A stretch of DNA of 40,552 nucleotides from Roseofilum reptotaenium CS-1145 (GTDB taxonomy: Bacteria; Cyanobacteriota; Cyanobacteriia; Cyanobacteriales; Desertifilaceae), in assembly GCF_028330985.1 (NCBI RefSeq), contig NZ_JAQMUE010000052.1, positions 1 through 40,552 on the forward strand. The letters are read 5' to 3'. The translations under genes and the position numbers were made by a program. This document shows positions 1 to 7,892 of this stretch, piece after piece (the first letter of the stretch is position 1; each line of letters starts with the position of its first letter). A model generated the notes under the pieces. It was not told the DNA's origin. It saw only the letters and a list, made by a program, of their open reading frames with translations, and made no database searches.

Positions 1-122
1 ATCTTTGGTCTCCGAGTTATTTTGCTATTTCTTGTGGAGGTGCGCCGATAGAAAAGATTAAGCAATACATTCAACAACAAGGAGAAAAGCCGCCCACAGC
101 GAAGCTAAAGGGCGGGGCTTGA
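1..122 (+). CDS. tnpA: IS200/IS605 transposase TnpA, C-terminal end (cut by window edge)
   Basis: The third forward frame is open from the window edge to a TGA at 120-122. It encodes about 39 residues beginning LWSPSYFAISCGGAPIEKI, the well-known C-terminal motif of IS200-type Y1 (HUH) transposases. In this family the single catalytic tyrosine and the HUH pair lie upstream, outside the window. TnpA excises and inserts single-stranded element DNA at hairpin-marked ends. The reading frame runs into the terminal hairpin just downstream, as is usual for the right end of these elements. Whether the copy is intact cannot be judged from here. Confidence 0.85.
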   Translation, partial: LWSPSYFAISCGGAPIEKIKQYIQQQGEKPPTAKLKGGA

Positions 123-137
123 AACCCAATTTTTGGG
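87..137 (+). mobile_element. IS200/IS605 right end with subterminal hairpin
   Basis: An imperfect hairpin (GCCGCCC at 89-95 against GGGCGGGGC at 110-118) overlaps the transposase stop codon. It is followed by GGGGCTTGAAACCCAATTTT. Almost the same stretch follows a similar hairpin at about 30051-30074, so it is a recurring element end, not chance. The exact cleavage site is not determined. Confidence 0.6.
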
Positions 138-187
138 TCAAAGTTGCTATACTCGAGGAAGAGAACCAGCATGGGAGGAACCTGCTG

Positions 188-550
188 ATGCTTACGTTAA
201 TTGCTTTGGATCATCCTTCAGTCGTTGCGATGAGCATTGAAGGCAAGATTGAGCGCGAGGACATCGAGAAAATTAGTCAAGCGATTGAAGAGAAACTGCA
301 ACACTCTCCCCATTTACAAGCCTATGTGGAAGTCAAGCAATTGGGATGGATTACCCCTGATGCCTTGCTAGAAGATTTGAAAATTGGTTTTAATCACTTT
401 AAGGATTTTGATAAAAAAGCTGTGGTTTGTGATGCTAAGTGGATTAATTCTTTACTGCCTTTAGCTCGCCGCTTATTTCCTTCCTTAGAAGTGGTCTGTT
501 TTGGTTGGTCAGAACAAGAACAAGCACGTCAGTGGATTCTCAAGGAGTGA
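188..550 (+). CDS. SpoIIAA-like (STAS/SEC14-type) domain protein
   Basis: The predicted protein has 120 residues and matches the SpoIIAA-like family (PF11964 type) over its full length: a strand-rich start, an acidic helix, then GWITPDALLEDLKIGF and the FKDFDKKAVVCDAKW block typical of these small cytosolic proteins. The family has a STAS-like fold, but its biochemical role is not established. The frame is open from a TTG at 119, inside the transposon end. I chose ATG 188 because GGGAGGA lies just upstream at 173-179 and the family length then fits. The gene stands directly downstream of an IS200/IS605 end, so its native promoter may have been separated or replaced. Confidence 0.75.
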   Translation: MLTLIALDHPSVVAMSIEGKIEREDIEKISQAIEEKLQHSPHLQAYVEVKQLGWITPDALLEDLKIGFNHFKDFDKKAVVCDAKWINSLLPLARRLFPSLEVVCFGWSEQEQARQWILKE

Positions 551-588
551 TAAGTCAGCTCAAAGGTGGCTACAATGCCCTATTTATT

Positions 589-640
589 AGACATCTCCTA
601 AAATTAGGCTGTAACCCTACCGGGGTTTTAGGAGATGTCT
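589..640. terminator. Perfect 15-bp inverted repeat between convergent genes
   Basis: AGACATCTCCTAAAA (589-603) is exactly repeated in inverted orientation (626-640) with a 22-nt loop. It lies between the ends of the SpoIIAA-like gene (plus) and petG (minus). It could work as a bidirectional terminator, or be a small dispersed palindromic repeat. There is no long T tract directly after the stem. Confidence 0.5.
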
Positions 641-657
641 ATTACGCTTATCTGGAT

Positions 658-768
658 CTAACCGAGTTGATTGCCTCGTTTGTATTGGAGATAGGCAGCT
701 ACAAATAAACCAGCGAGAGTAATGGGAATTAAGCCCAGCACGATACCGGAAATTAGGGGTTCTACCAT
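658..768 (-). CDS. petG: Cytochrome b6f complex subunit PetG
   Basis: A 36-residue reading frame reads [18 protein letters not shown], then [18 protein letters not shown], the highly conserved PetG sequence. PetG is a single-span thylakoid membrane subunit (subunit V) at the edge of the cytochrome b6f complex and is needed for its assembly or stability. One hydrophobic helix covers residues 4-27, followed by a basic tail. The length matches the usual 36-38 residues. An AAGGAG motif lies about 11 nt upstream of the ATG. It is the last gene of a minus-strand run and faces the SpoIIAA-like gene across an inverted repeat. Confidence 0.95.
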   Translation of the reverse strand: MVEPLISGIVLGLIPITLAGLFVAAYLQYKRGNQLG

Positions 769-820
769 GGGTTTATGTTCTCCTTGTTAAGAGTGTGATG
801 ATAACGGTGTGTTTTCTATC

Positions 821-1984
821 CTATCGCTTCAGGAGCAGGTAATAAAGCTCTCCGTTGGAGTTGGTTAACCCAGCCCGATCGCCGGCTTCGCGTCCTGTCC
901 CCATAAATACATCCACCCGTCCAGCTCCTTTAATGGCACTTCCGGTATCTTGATCGAGGACAAACCGACTCACTAGAGTGGGTTCTAGCTGTCCGAGTGC
1001 ATTGGGTTCGGGAAGGGGCGCATGAATGAGAGCTAGAGCGCCTGGAGGCATAATCGATTTATCGGTGGCAATAGATCGCCAAGCCGTTACCGGAACGCTT
1101 AAATTCCCAGTCGCCGCTTGTCCCTGGGTTTCCTTAAAAAAGATAAAACTTTGATTGCGGGGTAAATACTCGTTCATCTGTTCGGGGAACTGGTGGAAAT
1201 AGTCGATGAGTTTCGGTAGCGTCAACGACTCTAGGGAAAATATGCCGGCATTCACCAATTCTTTGCCAATACTGGTATAGGGATGATCGGTTTTCCCAGC
1301 ATACCCGACGGTCATGACCTGGCCATTGGGGAGTTGGATCTGGGCAGAACCCTGAACATGGACTAAAAAGGCTTCCAGGCGATCGCCAAGCCAAACAATT
1401 TCTGTTCCTCTCAGGGGACTTTGCCACCCTAGGCCATTTTCTCCTTCGAGTTGGCCACGAGTAGGATGGGGTTTACTCCAGTCTTCAAAGTCACTGGGAC
1501 GAGCATAAAGGGGATACCGATATTCGGCGGTTCGGGTGAGACTTCCAGCGTAGGTGGGTTCAAAATAGCCGGTAAACCCGACGGTTCCTTGGCCATCATT
1601 GCCCACGGACTGATACCAGGTAAACTCGCGCTTCACTGCTCTCTGGAGTTCTGCCTCGCTGCGGGAAGCTACCAGAAGCTGGCGAAAGCGAATCAAAGAC
1701 CGACGAACGCGATCGCGGGTAATGTCTGGATGGTTTAATTTTGTATAGTCTTCGATCGCCTTGGGGGTTTGCAAATACTGCAAACTATAATCAATGGCCC
1801 TCAAGAGCGCTCTCTTATCTCCAGAAGGGCCAAACAGGCGATCGTCCCAACCTAGATTACTCTCTACGCTCTGGGTGACTTCTAATACATCACCCGCAGG
1901 GGAGGGTAAGGGAGTTTGCCCCCAAAGTGGAGGCATCCAACTGAGTCCAGCCGCTAAAATTAGGGAGGTGACGAGGGGTTTCAT
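821..1984 (-). CDS. mltA: Membrane-bound lytic murein transglycosylase A (MltA)
   Basis: The 387-residue protein begins with a signal-like segment (MKPLVTSLILAAGLSWMPP) and carries an MltA domain in the middle (GFTGYFEPTYAGS, then LVHVQGSAQIQLPNG) and a C-terminal 3D domain. The 3D domain contains the VDVFMGTG motif with its aspartates, close to the end. MltA cleaves the MurNAc-GlcNAc bond of peptidoglycan to give anhydro-muropeptides and acts in the periplasm. No lipobox cysteine is obvious near the signal, so it may be soluble rather than a lipoprotein. The start lies 8 nt after the stop of the small upstream gene, which suggests co-transcription. Confidence 0.9.
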   Translation of the reverse strand: MKPLVTSLILAAGLSWMPPLWGQTPLPSPAGDVLEVTQSVESNLGWDDRLFGPSGDKRALLRAIDYSLQYLQTPKAIEDYTKLNHPDITRDRVRRSLIRFRQLLVASRSEAELQRAVKREFTWYQSVGNDGQGTVGFTGYFEPTYAGSLTRTAEYRYPLYARPSDFEDWSKPHPTRGQLEGENGLGWQSPLRGTEIVWLGDRLEAFLVHVQGSAQIQLPNGQVMTVGYAGKTDHPYTSIGKELVNAGIFSLESLTLPKLIDYFHQFPEQMNEYLPRNQSFIFFKETQGQAATGNLSVPVTAWRSIATDKSIMPPGALALIHAPLPEPNALGQLEPTLVSRFVLDQDTGSAIKGAGRVDVFMGTGREAGDRAGLTNSNGELYYLLLKR

Positions 1985-1992
1985 AGAGAGTG

Positions 1993-2256
1993 TTAATCAT
2001 CCATAGGAGTTCGATCTATACTGCTGGTATACACCGGTTCTACCCGGATTGCTAGGATGCTATTAGGTCGAATGACCATGTATTCCCCTTCTGTCGTTTT
2101 CATGGGTACACTGACAAACTCATCACTGTCTCTTTTCTGCACTACTTCGGCAGCGTACCACTTCTGAAAGTCTTTAATGGTCGGAAAGCGTACCACTTCT
2201 CGGTGTCCTCCACTCATGAGTAAATGGACGGCATATTCATCTGGAGTTCTAGGCAT
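1993..2256 (-). CDS. Small conserved protein of unknown function
   Basis: The 87-residue protein starts MPRTPDEYAVHLLMSGGHRE, has a WYAAEV segment in the middle and ends in an acidic tail. It has no signal peptide, membrane segment or recognisable catalytic motif. The overall look, a short mixed alpha/beta protein, resembles conserved cyanobacterial hypothetical proteins, but I cannot name a family. It lies 8 nt upstream of mltA and about 100 nt downstream of hisB on the same strand, so it is probably transcribed with mltA. The ATG at 2256 is the only early start. Confidence 0.7.
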   Translation of the reverse strand: MPRTPDEYAVHLLMSGGHREVVRFPTIKDFQKWYAAEVVQKRDSDEFVSVPMKTTEGEYMVIRPNSILAIRVEPVYTSSIDRTPMDD

Positions 2257-2357
2257 GATTGTAGGATTTCAAAATAACTCACCAGACACTATTATGAGAC
2301 GCGATCGCACTAAAATCACGATTTGGCGATCGGTGAATGAATAATAGTCCCTTCCGA

Positions 2358-2963
2358 CTACAATACGCCCTTAGAGCTGGGAATTGTACTCGCTCGCCGA
2401 GGATCGATTTCCAGAGCCATTCTCATGGAACGGGCAAAAGCCTTAAAGGTCGCTTCAATAATATGATGGGAGTTGATGCCATCGAGTTGACGGATATGGA
2501 GCGTCATTTGGGAATGGTTGACCACCGCAACAAAGAACTCGCGCACCAGTTGGGTGTCATAGGTTCCCACTCGTTCTGTGGGAAGAGATAAACCGTAACT
2601 CAGATGGGGTCGTCCCGAAAAGTCAAGGGCAACTTGAACGAGGGCTTCATCGAGAGGGGCAATAAAATGACCAAAGCGGACGATCCCCTTGCGATCTCCT
2701 AATGCTTTTGCCAAGGCTTGACCGAGGGTAATGCCTACATCTTCATTGGTATGATGATCGTCAATCTCCCAGTCTCCCTGAGCTTCTACTTCTATGTCAA
2801 TCAGTCCATGGGATGAAATTTGATGCAGCATATGGTCTAGAAATGGGATTCCGGTTTTGGCGCTACATTTTCCTTGACCATCCAAATCTAACCATACCGT
2901 AACATCCGTTTCCCCAGTTACTCGATGAACCGAAGCCGCGCGATGGGTTGCATTATCAGTCAT
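2358..2963 (-). CDS. hisB: Imidazoleglycerol-phosphate dehydratase
   Basis: The 201-residue length is typical of monofunctional HisB. The manganese-binding motifs are present twice, as expected from the internal duplication of this fold: [13 protein letters not shown] and [12 protein letters not shown] in the first half, and VNHSQMTLH and [17 protein letters not shown] in the second. The enzyme converts imidazole glycerol phosphate to imidazole acetol phosphate in histidine synthesis. The start lies 22 nt downstream of the TerB-like gene. The adjacency of hisB with fabI and ntcA is, as I recall, common in cyanobacteria; here two extra genes separate hisB from fabI. Confidence 0.95.
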   Translation of the reverse strand: MTDNATHRAASVHRVTGETDVTVWLDLDGQGKCSAKTGIPFLDHMLHQISSHGLIDIEVEAQGDWEIDDHHTNEDVGITLGQALAKALGDRKGIVRFGHFIAPLDEALVQVALDFSGRPHLSYGLSLPTERVGTYDTQLVREFFVAVVNHSQMTLHIRQLDGINSHHIIEATFKAFARSMRMALEIDPRRASTIPSSKGVL

Positions 2964-2985
2964 TTCATCCCATCTCCTTATTCAA

Positions 2986-3471
2986 TTAAACATCTGTTTC
3001 AAATACAGCCAAACGTAGTCGCTCTGCTGACTCTTCTATCTCGGCTAAAGATTCTAGAGTAACGACTACACTGCGCTCAATTCCTAAGATCTCTGCTGCT
3101 TTAGCCACTGCTCCTTTTTCTTGCTCGTGGTAAACTCCATCGGCCCGAGACATTTTGATGGCTTGGTACAACATCGAGCGGCGGAAGTTCATAGGAAAAC
3201 CATAACTTATTCCGCTCAACAGTTCTTCAATATTAGCGCTTTTCCAATCTAAATTGCGGAGAGCTTCAAGATATTCTTGGGGTTCATCGGTCAGTATGGT
3301 TTGTTCATCAAGATACCATTGAAGTTCTGCCTCCGCTAGTTCACCATCCGATCCAGCGATCGCCATCAAAGCACAGCTATAGTTTAAAGCCACGTCCATA
3401 TCAACGGGTTGGCTTATCTTGTATCTACGCCGAGCGTATTGACTCGGTTCAAGCATTTTTCCCATTTTCAT
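2986..3471 (-). CDS. TerB-like domain protein
   Basis: The 161-residue protein has the two acidic helical motifs of TerB-like proteins: MAIAGSDGELAEAE near residue 37 and MSRADGVYHEQEKGAVAKAA near 107. Both have the form A-x-x-D-G-x-x-x-x-E, which in tellurite-resistance TerB binds metal. It has no signal peptide or membrane segment. TerB-like domains occur in stress, defence and secretion contexts, and their role in cyanobacteria is unclear. It lies 68 nt downstream of the CDPS gene and 22 nt upstream of hisB, all on the minus strand. Three in-frame ATGs near the start (3471, 3465, 3456) make the exact N-terminus uncertain. Confidence 0.7.
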   Translation of the reverse strand: MKMGKMLEPSQYARRRYKISQPVDMDVALNYSCALMAIAGSDGELAEAELQWYLDEQTILTDEPQEYLEALRNLDWKSANIEELLSGISYGFPMNFRRSMLYQAIKMSRADGVYHEQEKGAVAKAAEILGIERSVVVTLESLAEIEESAERLRLAVFETDV

Positions 3472-3539
3472 TCTCCGTTATCTTCAGTTTAGAATTGCTG
3501 TTTAACGCTATCATGATAGAGAATATTTTTCTATCTGCT

Positions 3540-4274
3540 TTAATATTTCTCAACATTGGTTGGCATTTTCGATCGAGTCTTAAAATGAAGAGAAGCTAAA
3601 GTTAATGTTTTAATTTCGTCAAAAAGCCCTGGATATTCTCCGTTAACAATTTCAATCAGTGTGCTAAACGCCCCTGGGTATACCATAACTGAATAACCCC
3701 GCTTATTCAAGCAAGCAAATACAGCAAATTCCTCTAAAAAATATTCGCAAGATTGAACGATCTTGTACTTGATTAATGCTTGGTCTCGATCGTTGCTTTT
3801 CCTTCTATAATACTTACGTGAAAATTCTTCAACAGATGAACGAAAACTCGCATTACTTTCAAAACAAGTTTGAAGAAGCTTATAAAACTGTATATAATTT
3901 TCTGAGGTCTGAATTTGGCTACAAGTCTCAAATGTAAATTGAGTCTGTTCTTGAAAAGCATAGAAAAGATGTTCATTGTCCTGAATAAACGCACGCCCCA
4001 TTTCTAACGCTTCCATCAGTGCGATATCTGGCTCAAGTGACTTTGTGGTTTCCAACGTGATCCGATGAATGCTATCTCCAACTAAGACAGCACAGTAGCG
4101 AAATCTCCTGGAGACCCACTCAATTACAGCCTTGAGCTTTTCTGGCGTAAAATTTTTATTCTCAAGACTGACTCCCAAAAAACAAGAATCCAATTGCTCA
4201 AAACGGCTTCTTGCTGAAGGAGGAAAAACACTATCTACTTTAGCTCGATAGGCTTTGCGATCGCTCATTTCCAT
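3540..4274 (-). CDS. tRNA-dependent cyclodipeptide synthase (CDPS)
   Basis: The 244-residue protein aligns by eye with CDPSs such as AlbC. The first signature is CFLGVSLENKNF with the predicted nucleophile Ser36 and Asn39. It is followed by the helix-strand pattern EWVSRRFRYCAVLVGDSIHR. The second signature is YFLEEFAVF with Tyr178 and Glu182, the same spacing as the AlbC pair, and then Tyr199-Pro200 where NYH-type enzymes have Tyr-His. Family enzymes take two aminoacyl-tRNAs and make a cyclic dipeptide through an aminoacyl-enzyme at the serine. No cyclodipeptide oxidase, P450 or methyltransferase lies beside it. Either ATG at 4274 or the one two codons later could be the start. HIP1 covers the beginning of the gene, so it has been resident for some time. 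Confidence 0.8.
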   Translation of the reverse strand: MEMSDRKAYRAKVDSVFPPSARSRFEQLDSCFLGVSLENKNFTPEKLKAVIEWVSRRFRYCAVLVGDSIHRITLETTKSLEPDIALMEALEMGRAFIQDNEHLFYAFQEQTQFTFETCSQIQTSENYIQFYKLLQTCFESNASFRSSVEEFSRKYYRRKSNDRDQALIKYKIVQSCEYFLEEFAVFACLNKRGYSVMVYPGAFSTLIEIVNGEYPGLFDEIKTLTLASLHFKTRSKMPTNVEKY

Positions 4275-4385
4275 CTTTCTCTCAATTTCTAAAGGGGTTT
4301 ATTCTTAGATTCACTCGTAAATCATCGATCTCGATTCTCCTTTTGTGGCTGCTATTTCTGAGAATGTACAACCTTTTCGCTGTGT

Positions 4386-4429
4386 GTAAGTTGGGTTCGT
4401 TGGTCTGTAGCGCAGCGAACTCAACCTAC
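4386..4429. repeat. REP-like inverted repeat upstream of the CDPS gene
   Basis: GTAAGTTGGGTTCG (4386-4399) pairs with CGAACTCAACCTAC (4416-4429), with mismatches, across a short loop. Elements of the form GTAGGTTGGGTT...AACCCAACCTAC are common dispersed palindromes in cyanobacteria. This one lies between the end of fabI and the CDPS start and could end fabI transcripts or shape the CDPS promoter. Confidence 0.55.
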
Positions 4430-4462
4430 GCACATTGACTAAATGTCAACTATTGACAGGGA

Positions 4463-5239
4463 TCACATGCCCATGACTTCATATCCGGCATCTACATAAA
4501 TAATCTGTCCGGTAATACCACTGGCGAGATCGCTACAGAGAAAGGCGGCAGTATTTCCAACTTCCGTTTGCGTCACCGTGCGTCGGAGGGGAGCCGTTTG
4601 TTCTACATGCTTAATCATATCCAAAATTCCGCCAACGGCTGAAGAGGCTAAGGTGCGAATGGGGCCAGAAGAAATGGCATTGACGCGAATATTTTGGGGT
4701 CCTAACTCAGCAGCCAAATAGCGCACACTCATTTCTAAACCGGATTTGGCGATACCCATGACATTGTAATTGGGGATCACCTTCACTCCTCCCAAATAAC
4801 TCAGGGTGACAATGGAACCCCCTTCAGCCATACAGGACTTAGCCTGAGCGCATAACTGAGTTAAAGAATAGGTACTAATTTCCAGCGCTTTGAGAAAACC
4901 AGAGCGTGTCGTGTCGCTAAACTCTCCACTCAGTTCGTCTTTACCCGCAAATGCTAAAGAATGAATCAGAATATCCAGATGTCCCCATTCCTTTTTCACT
5001 GTCTCGAACATCTCGGCCACCTGATCGTCATTCTGTACATCACAGGGCATAAATAGACTGGGGTTGAGGGGCGAAACTACATCTTCAACTTTTTTACGGT
5101 AGCGGTCTTTTTCGTCAGGCAAATAGGTAATTCCTAAGTTAGCTCCAGCTTGATGCAGTTGTTGGGTAATTCCCCAAGCGATGGAGCGGTTATTGGCAAC
5201 TCCCAAAATCAGCGCGTTTTTTCCAGTTAAGTTGAGCAT
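4463..5239 (-). CDS. fabI: Enoyl-[acyl-carrier-protein] reductase (NADH), FabI
   Basis: The 258-residue protein is a short-chain dehydrogenase fold. The FabI-type nucleotide motif (GKNALILGVANNRSIAWGI) is at the N-terminus. The catalytic Tyr-x6-Lys is in NYNVMGIAKSGLE around residue 156, and SGPIRTLASSAVGG follows as in other FabIs. It carries out the last reduction in each cycle of type II fatty acid elongation. The gene is divergent from ntcA, with a 339-nt spacer. Confidence 0.96.
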   Translation of the reverse strand: MLNLTGKNALILGVANNRSIAWGITQQLHQAGANLGITYLPDEKDRYRKKVEDVVSPLNPSLFMPCDVQNDDQVAEMFETVKKEWGHLDILIHSLAFAGKDELSGEFSDTTRSGFLKALEISTYSLTQLCAQAKSCMAEGGSIVTLSYLGGVKVIPNYNVMGIAKSGLEMSVRYLAAELGPQNIRVNAISSGPIRTLASSAVGGILDMIKHVEQTAPLRRTVTQTEVGNTAAFLCSDLASGITGQIIYVDAGYEVMGM

Positions 5240-5408
5240 AATAGTTTGATCGTCGATAAAATCTAGCTGAGATACCCCACCAAGGCGCAGAATGCTCCTT
5301 TGTCGGGTCTATTGGCATCATCTCATACAGACTGACGACCCGATCTCGGTTGAAGAGATTTTTTTGCGTCGAATTTTCCACGAACCGGCGCAGATTCGTT
5401 AAACTCAT
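5190..5408 (-). CDS. Possible small protein between fabI and ntcA (doubtful)
   Basis: An ATG at 5408 opens a 72-codon frame starting MSLTNLRRFVENSTQK and continuing with LFNRDRVVSLYEMMP, which has a protein-like composition. The last 16 codons overlap fabI in another frame and look non-coding in character. Only a weak Shine-Dalgarno-like sequence precedes it. The rest of the 5240-5578 spacer holds no other gene I can support. It must contain the promoters of fabI and ntcA. It could be a leader peptide or chance; I recognise no family. Confidence 0.22.
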   Translation of the reverse strand: MSLTNLRRFVENSTQKNLFNRDRVVSLYEMMPIDPTKEHSAPWWGISARFYRRSNYYAQLNWKKRADFGSCQ

Positions 5409-5578
5409 ACCTATCTATCCCTGACGAAGAGAGCACCTTGAGTTAAAAACTCCGTTAAATTTCTTTTAAGGCCAGTAGTGGAAGGTGATAGACTGCTCAC
5501 CAGATCACTTGGTTGGAGAGCGAGATTGCTCCGCAATGCTATCGCGATCGCACAGTCACACATTAGAAGTAAGGCAAT

Positions 5579-6250
5579 ATGATACTCAGTGATGACAAAC
5601 CCTTAGCGGCTATGTTTCGCCAAATCAGTGGCGGTGGTTTTCCCCCAGTGGTGGAAAGCTTTGAGCGTGGTAAAACGATCTTTTTTCCGGGCGATCCAGC
5701 CGAGCGGGTTTATTTTCTGCTCAAAGGGGCGGTTAAGCTCTCTAGGGTTTATGAAGCTGGAGAAGAAATTACCGTGGCTCTGCTCCGGGAAAATAGTGTC
5801 TTTGGGGTGTTGTCCTTGATTACGGGCCATCGCTCAGATCGGTTTTACCATGCTGTGGCGTTTACTCCAGTGGAATTGCTTTCCCTGCCTATCGATCGGG
5901 TAGAGAAGACGATTCGACAAAATCCAGATCTGTCGATGGTGATGCTACAAGGTCTTTCTTCTCGGATTTTACAAACGGAGATGATGATTGAGACTTTGGC
6001 CCACCGGGATATGGGATCGCGACTGGTGAGTTTTTTGTTGATTTTGTGCCGAGATTTTGGCATTCCTGCGGAGGATGGGATTACCATCGATCTGAAGCTG
6101 TCTCACCAAGCGATCGCCGAGGCGATCGGTTCTACGCGAGTAACAGTAACCCGTTTGCTTGGTGATTTACGGGCCGAAAAAATGATTTCTATCCATAAGA
6201 AGAAGATTACGGTACATAATCCGGTAGTTTTGAGTCAACAGTTTGCTTAA
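5579..6250 (+). CDS. ntcA: Global nitrogen regulator NtcA (CRP family)
   Basis: The 223-residue protein is a CRP/FNR-type regulator with an N-terminal cyclic-nucleotide-like effector domain ([20 protein letters not shown]), a long dimerisation helix around residues 115-140 and a C-terminal helix-turn-helix ([20 protein letters not shown], residues 174-193). This matches NtcA closely in sequence and length. NtcA senses 2-oxoglutarate and, with PipX, activates nitrogen-assimilation genes at GTA-N8-TAC sites. The start is at ATG 5579 with an AAGTAAGG stretch just upstream. I did not find a convincing autoregulatory GTA-N8-TAC site in the spacer. Confidence 0.97.
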   Translation: MILSDDKPLAAMFRQISGGGFPPVVESFERGKTIFFPGDPAERVYFLLKGAVKLSRVYEAGEEITVALLRENSVFGVLSLITGHRSDRFYHAVAFTPVELLSLPIDRVEKTIRQNPDLSMVMLQGLSSRILQTEMMIETLAHRDMGSRLVSFLLILCRDFGIPAEDGITIDLKLSHQAIAEAIGSTRVTVTRLLGDLRAEKMISIHKKKITVHNPVVLSQQFA

Positions 6251-6344
6251 ATTCTACTCAGGGATGAATTCTAGTGTTTTGGGCGATCGCTTTGACAACA
6301 ATGGGCTAGGCTATATCTGGATCTTGGATCGTTTCTAGCTACCC

Positions 6345-7874
6345 ATGACTATTGGCATTATTCTGATTGTCTCGATTTTATTTTTAGGGGGTTTACTCGC
6401 TACCCTGGGCGATCGCCTAGGTACAAAAGTGGGTAAAGCCAGGTTAAGTTTGTTTAATCTTCGCCCCCGACAAACTGCCATTTTAGTCACGATTGTTACG
6501 GGTACCTTGATTTCCGGGTCTACCCTAGGGATTCTGTTTGCCATGAGTCAGCCCTTGCGCCGAGGCATTTTTGAGTATGATGAAACCCAGCGTAAACTCC
6601 GTCAAGCCCGTCGAGACCTCCAGTCTACTGAAGCTCAAAAGGCACAAATTGAAATTGACTTAGCTCAGGCACGAGCAGAACGGGAATTGGTAGAGCAAAA
6701 TTTAGATAATCTCAATGCCAGTTTGCAGACCGTTATTACTCAGAAGTTGGCAACAGAAGACAATCTCAAAAAAACCCAAGCTCAGTTAAAAGAAGTTCAA
6801 AATAACTTTGAGCAAACCCAAGGCCAGTTACGAGACATTCAAGATAATTTTGAGCAAACTCAAGGCCAGTTGCAGGAAATCATGGGTAAATTTCAACTCG
6901 CCCAAGATCGACTACAAAAAGTAACAGTTCAAACCGAAACTCTACGGTCGGAATTAGAGCAATTAAGGGAAGAGCGGCAAGAACTCATTCGTCAGCGTGA
7001 TGAGGTTCGGTCTCAAATTGCTCAACGGGATGCAGAAATTGCGGATCGCAATGAGCTAATTGCCGAGCGCGATCGGGAAATTGAGAATCAAAATAAGGAA
7101 ATTCAAGATCGCAATCAAGTGATTGAAGAGCGGGAGGTGCGATTAAAGGAACTGGAAAAACAACAAAAATACTTAGAGCGACAAGTGAGAATTTTTGAGC
7201 AATATTACCAAGATTACCAAGATTTACGACAAGGGAATTTAGCCTTACTTCGAGGACAAATTCTGGCTTCTGCGGTGCTAGAAGTGCTTGAGGATCGAGG
7301 TTCCGTGCAAGCAGTCAATCGGTTATTGGAAATTGCCAATCAATTTGCCAGAGAACAGGTGAAACCGGGAACAGGAGAGTTGAATGAGCAGGTTATTCAA
7401 GTGACTCCAGAACAAGTTGAACGGTTACAAGAACAAATTTCCGATGGTCAAGAATATGTGGTCAGGTTGTTATCCGCAGGCAACTATATTCGCGGGGAAT
7501 CGAATGTGGAATTTTTTGCAGATGTGGCGTTAAACCAAGTGGTTTTTGAAGCGGGAGAAGTAATTGCCACAGGAATAGCAAATGGTGCAACGATGAGTGA
7601 AGAAGAATTACTGGAACAAATCGGAATTTTGATTGAGTCTTGTCGCTTTCGGGCTCGTCGAGGTGGGATTTTAGAAAGCCGCTTACAAGTGGGAGATGGC
7701 TCACCAGAGACGTTGATAGATTTTGTGCAGAAAATTCAAGAGAACGCGACGCGGATCACAATTCAGGCGATCGCCTCGGAAACGACTTATACCGCAGGCC
7801 CGCTGCGGATTGATTTAGTGGCTTTTGCCGATAATGAAGAAGTGTTTCGTACTTCTTCACCAGCATCTCCGTAG
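6345..7874 (+). CDS. DUF3084 membrane protein with long coiled coil
   Basis: The 509-residue protein has two N-terminal membrane segments (about residues 3-22 and 43-68). A long charged coiled coil follows from about 75 to 285, rich in Gln/Glu/Arg heptads, with a tandem NFEQTQGQLRDIQD-type duplication near residue 150. A globular C-terminal region contains the cyanobacterial DUF3084 features (YVVRLLSAGNYIRGES and VFEAGEVIATGIANG). The function is unknown; the layout suggests an inner-membrane scaffold with a large soluble part. It follows ntcA by 94 nt on the same strand, so it may be co-transcribed or have its own promoter. The start ATG 6345 precedes the first membrane helix directly. Confidence 0.8.
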   Translation: MTIGIILIVSILFLGGLLATLGDRLGTKVGKARLSLFNLRPRQTAILVTIVTGTLISGSTLGILFAMSQPLRRGIFEYDETQRKLRQARRDLQSTEAQKAQIEIDLAQARAERELVEQNLDNLNASLQTVITQKLATEDNLKKTQAQLKEVQNNFEQTQGQLRDIQDNFEQTQGQLQEIMGKFQLAQDRLQKVTVQTETLRSELEQLREERQELIRQRDEVRSQIAQRDAEIADRNELIAERDREIENQNKEIQDRNQVIEEREVRLKELEKQQKYLERQVRIFEQYYQDYQDLRQGNLALLRGQILASAVLEVLEDRGSVQAVNRLLEIANQFAREQVKPGTGELNEQVIQVTPEQVERLQEQISDGQEYVVRLLSAGNYIRGESNVEFFADVALNQVVFEAGEVIATGIANGATMSEEELLEQIGILIESCRFRARRGGILESRLQVGDGSPETLIDFVQKIQENATRITIQAIASETTYTAGPLRIDLVAFADNEEVFRTSSPASP

Positions 7875-7892
7875 AGAAAGAGGCGATCGCAC

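Noticed and set aside
505-708. A 67-codon plus-strand frame after the SpoIIAA-like gene
   Set aside because: It overlaps that gene, the inverted repeat and petG, and has no family pattern.
5470-5500. Possible NtcA box upstream of ntcA (GTA-N8-TGA)
   Set aside because: The second half is TGA instead of TAC and no -10 follows at the right distance.
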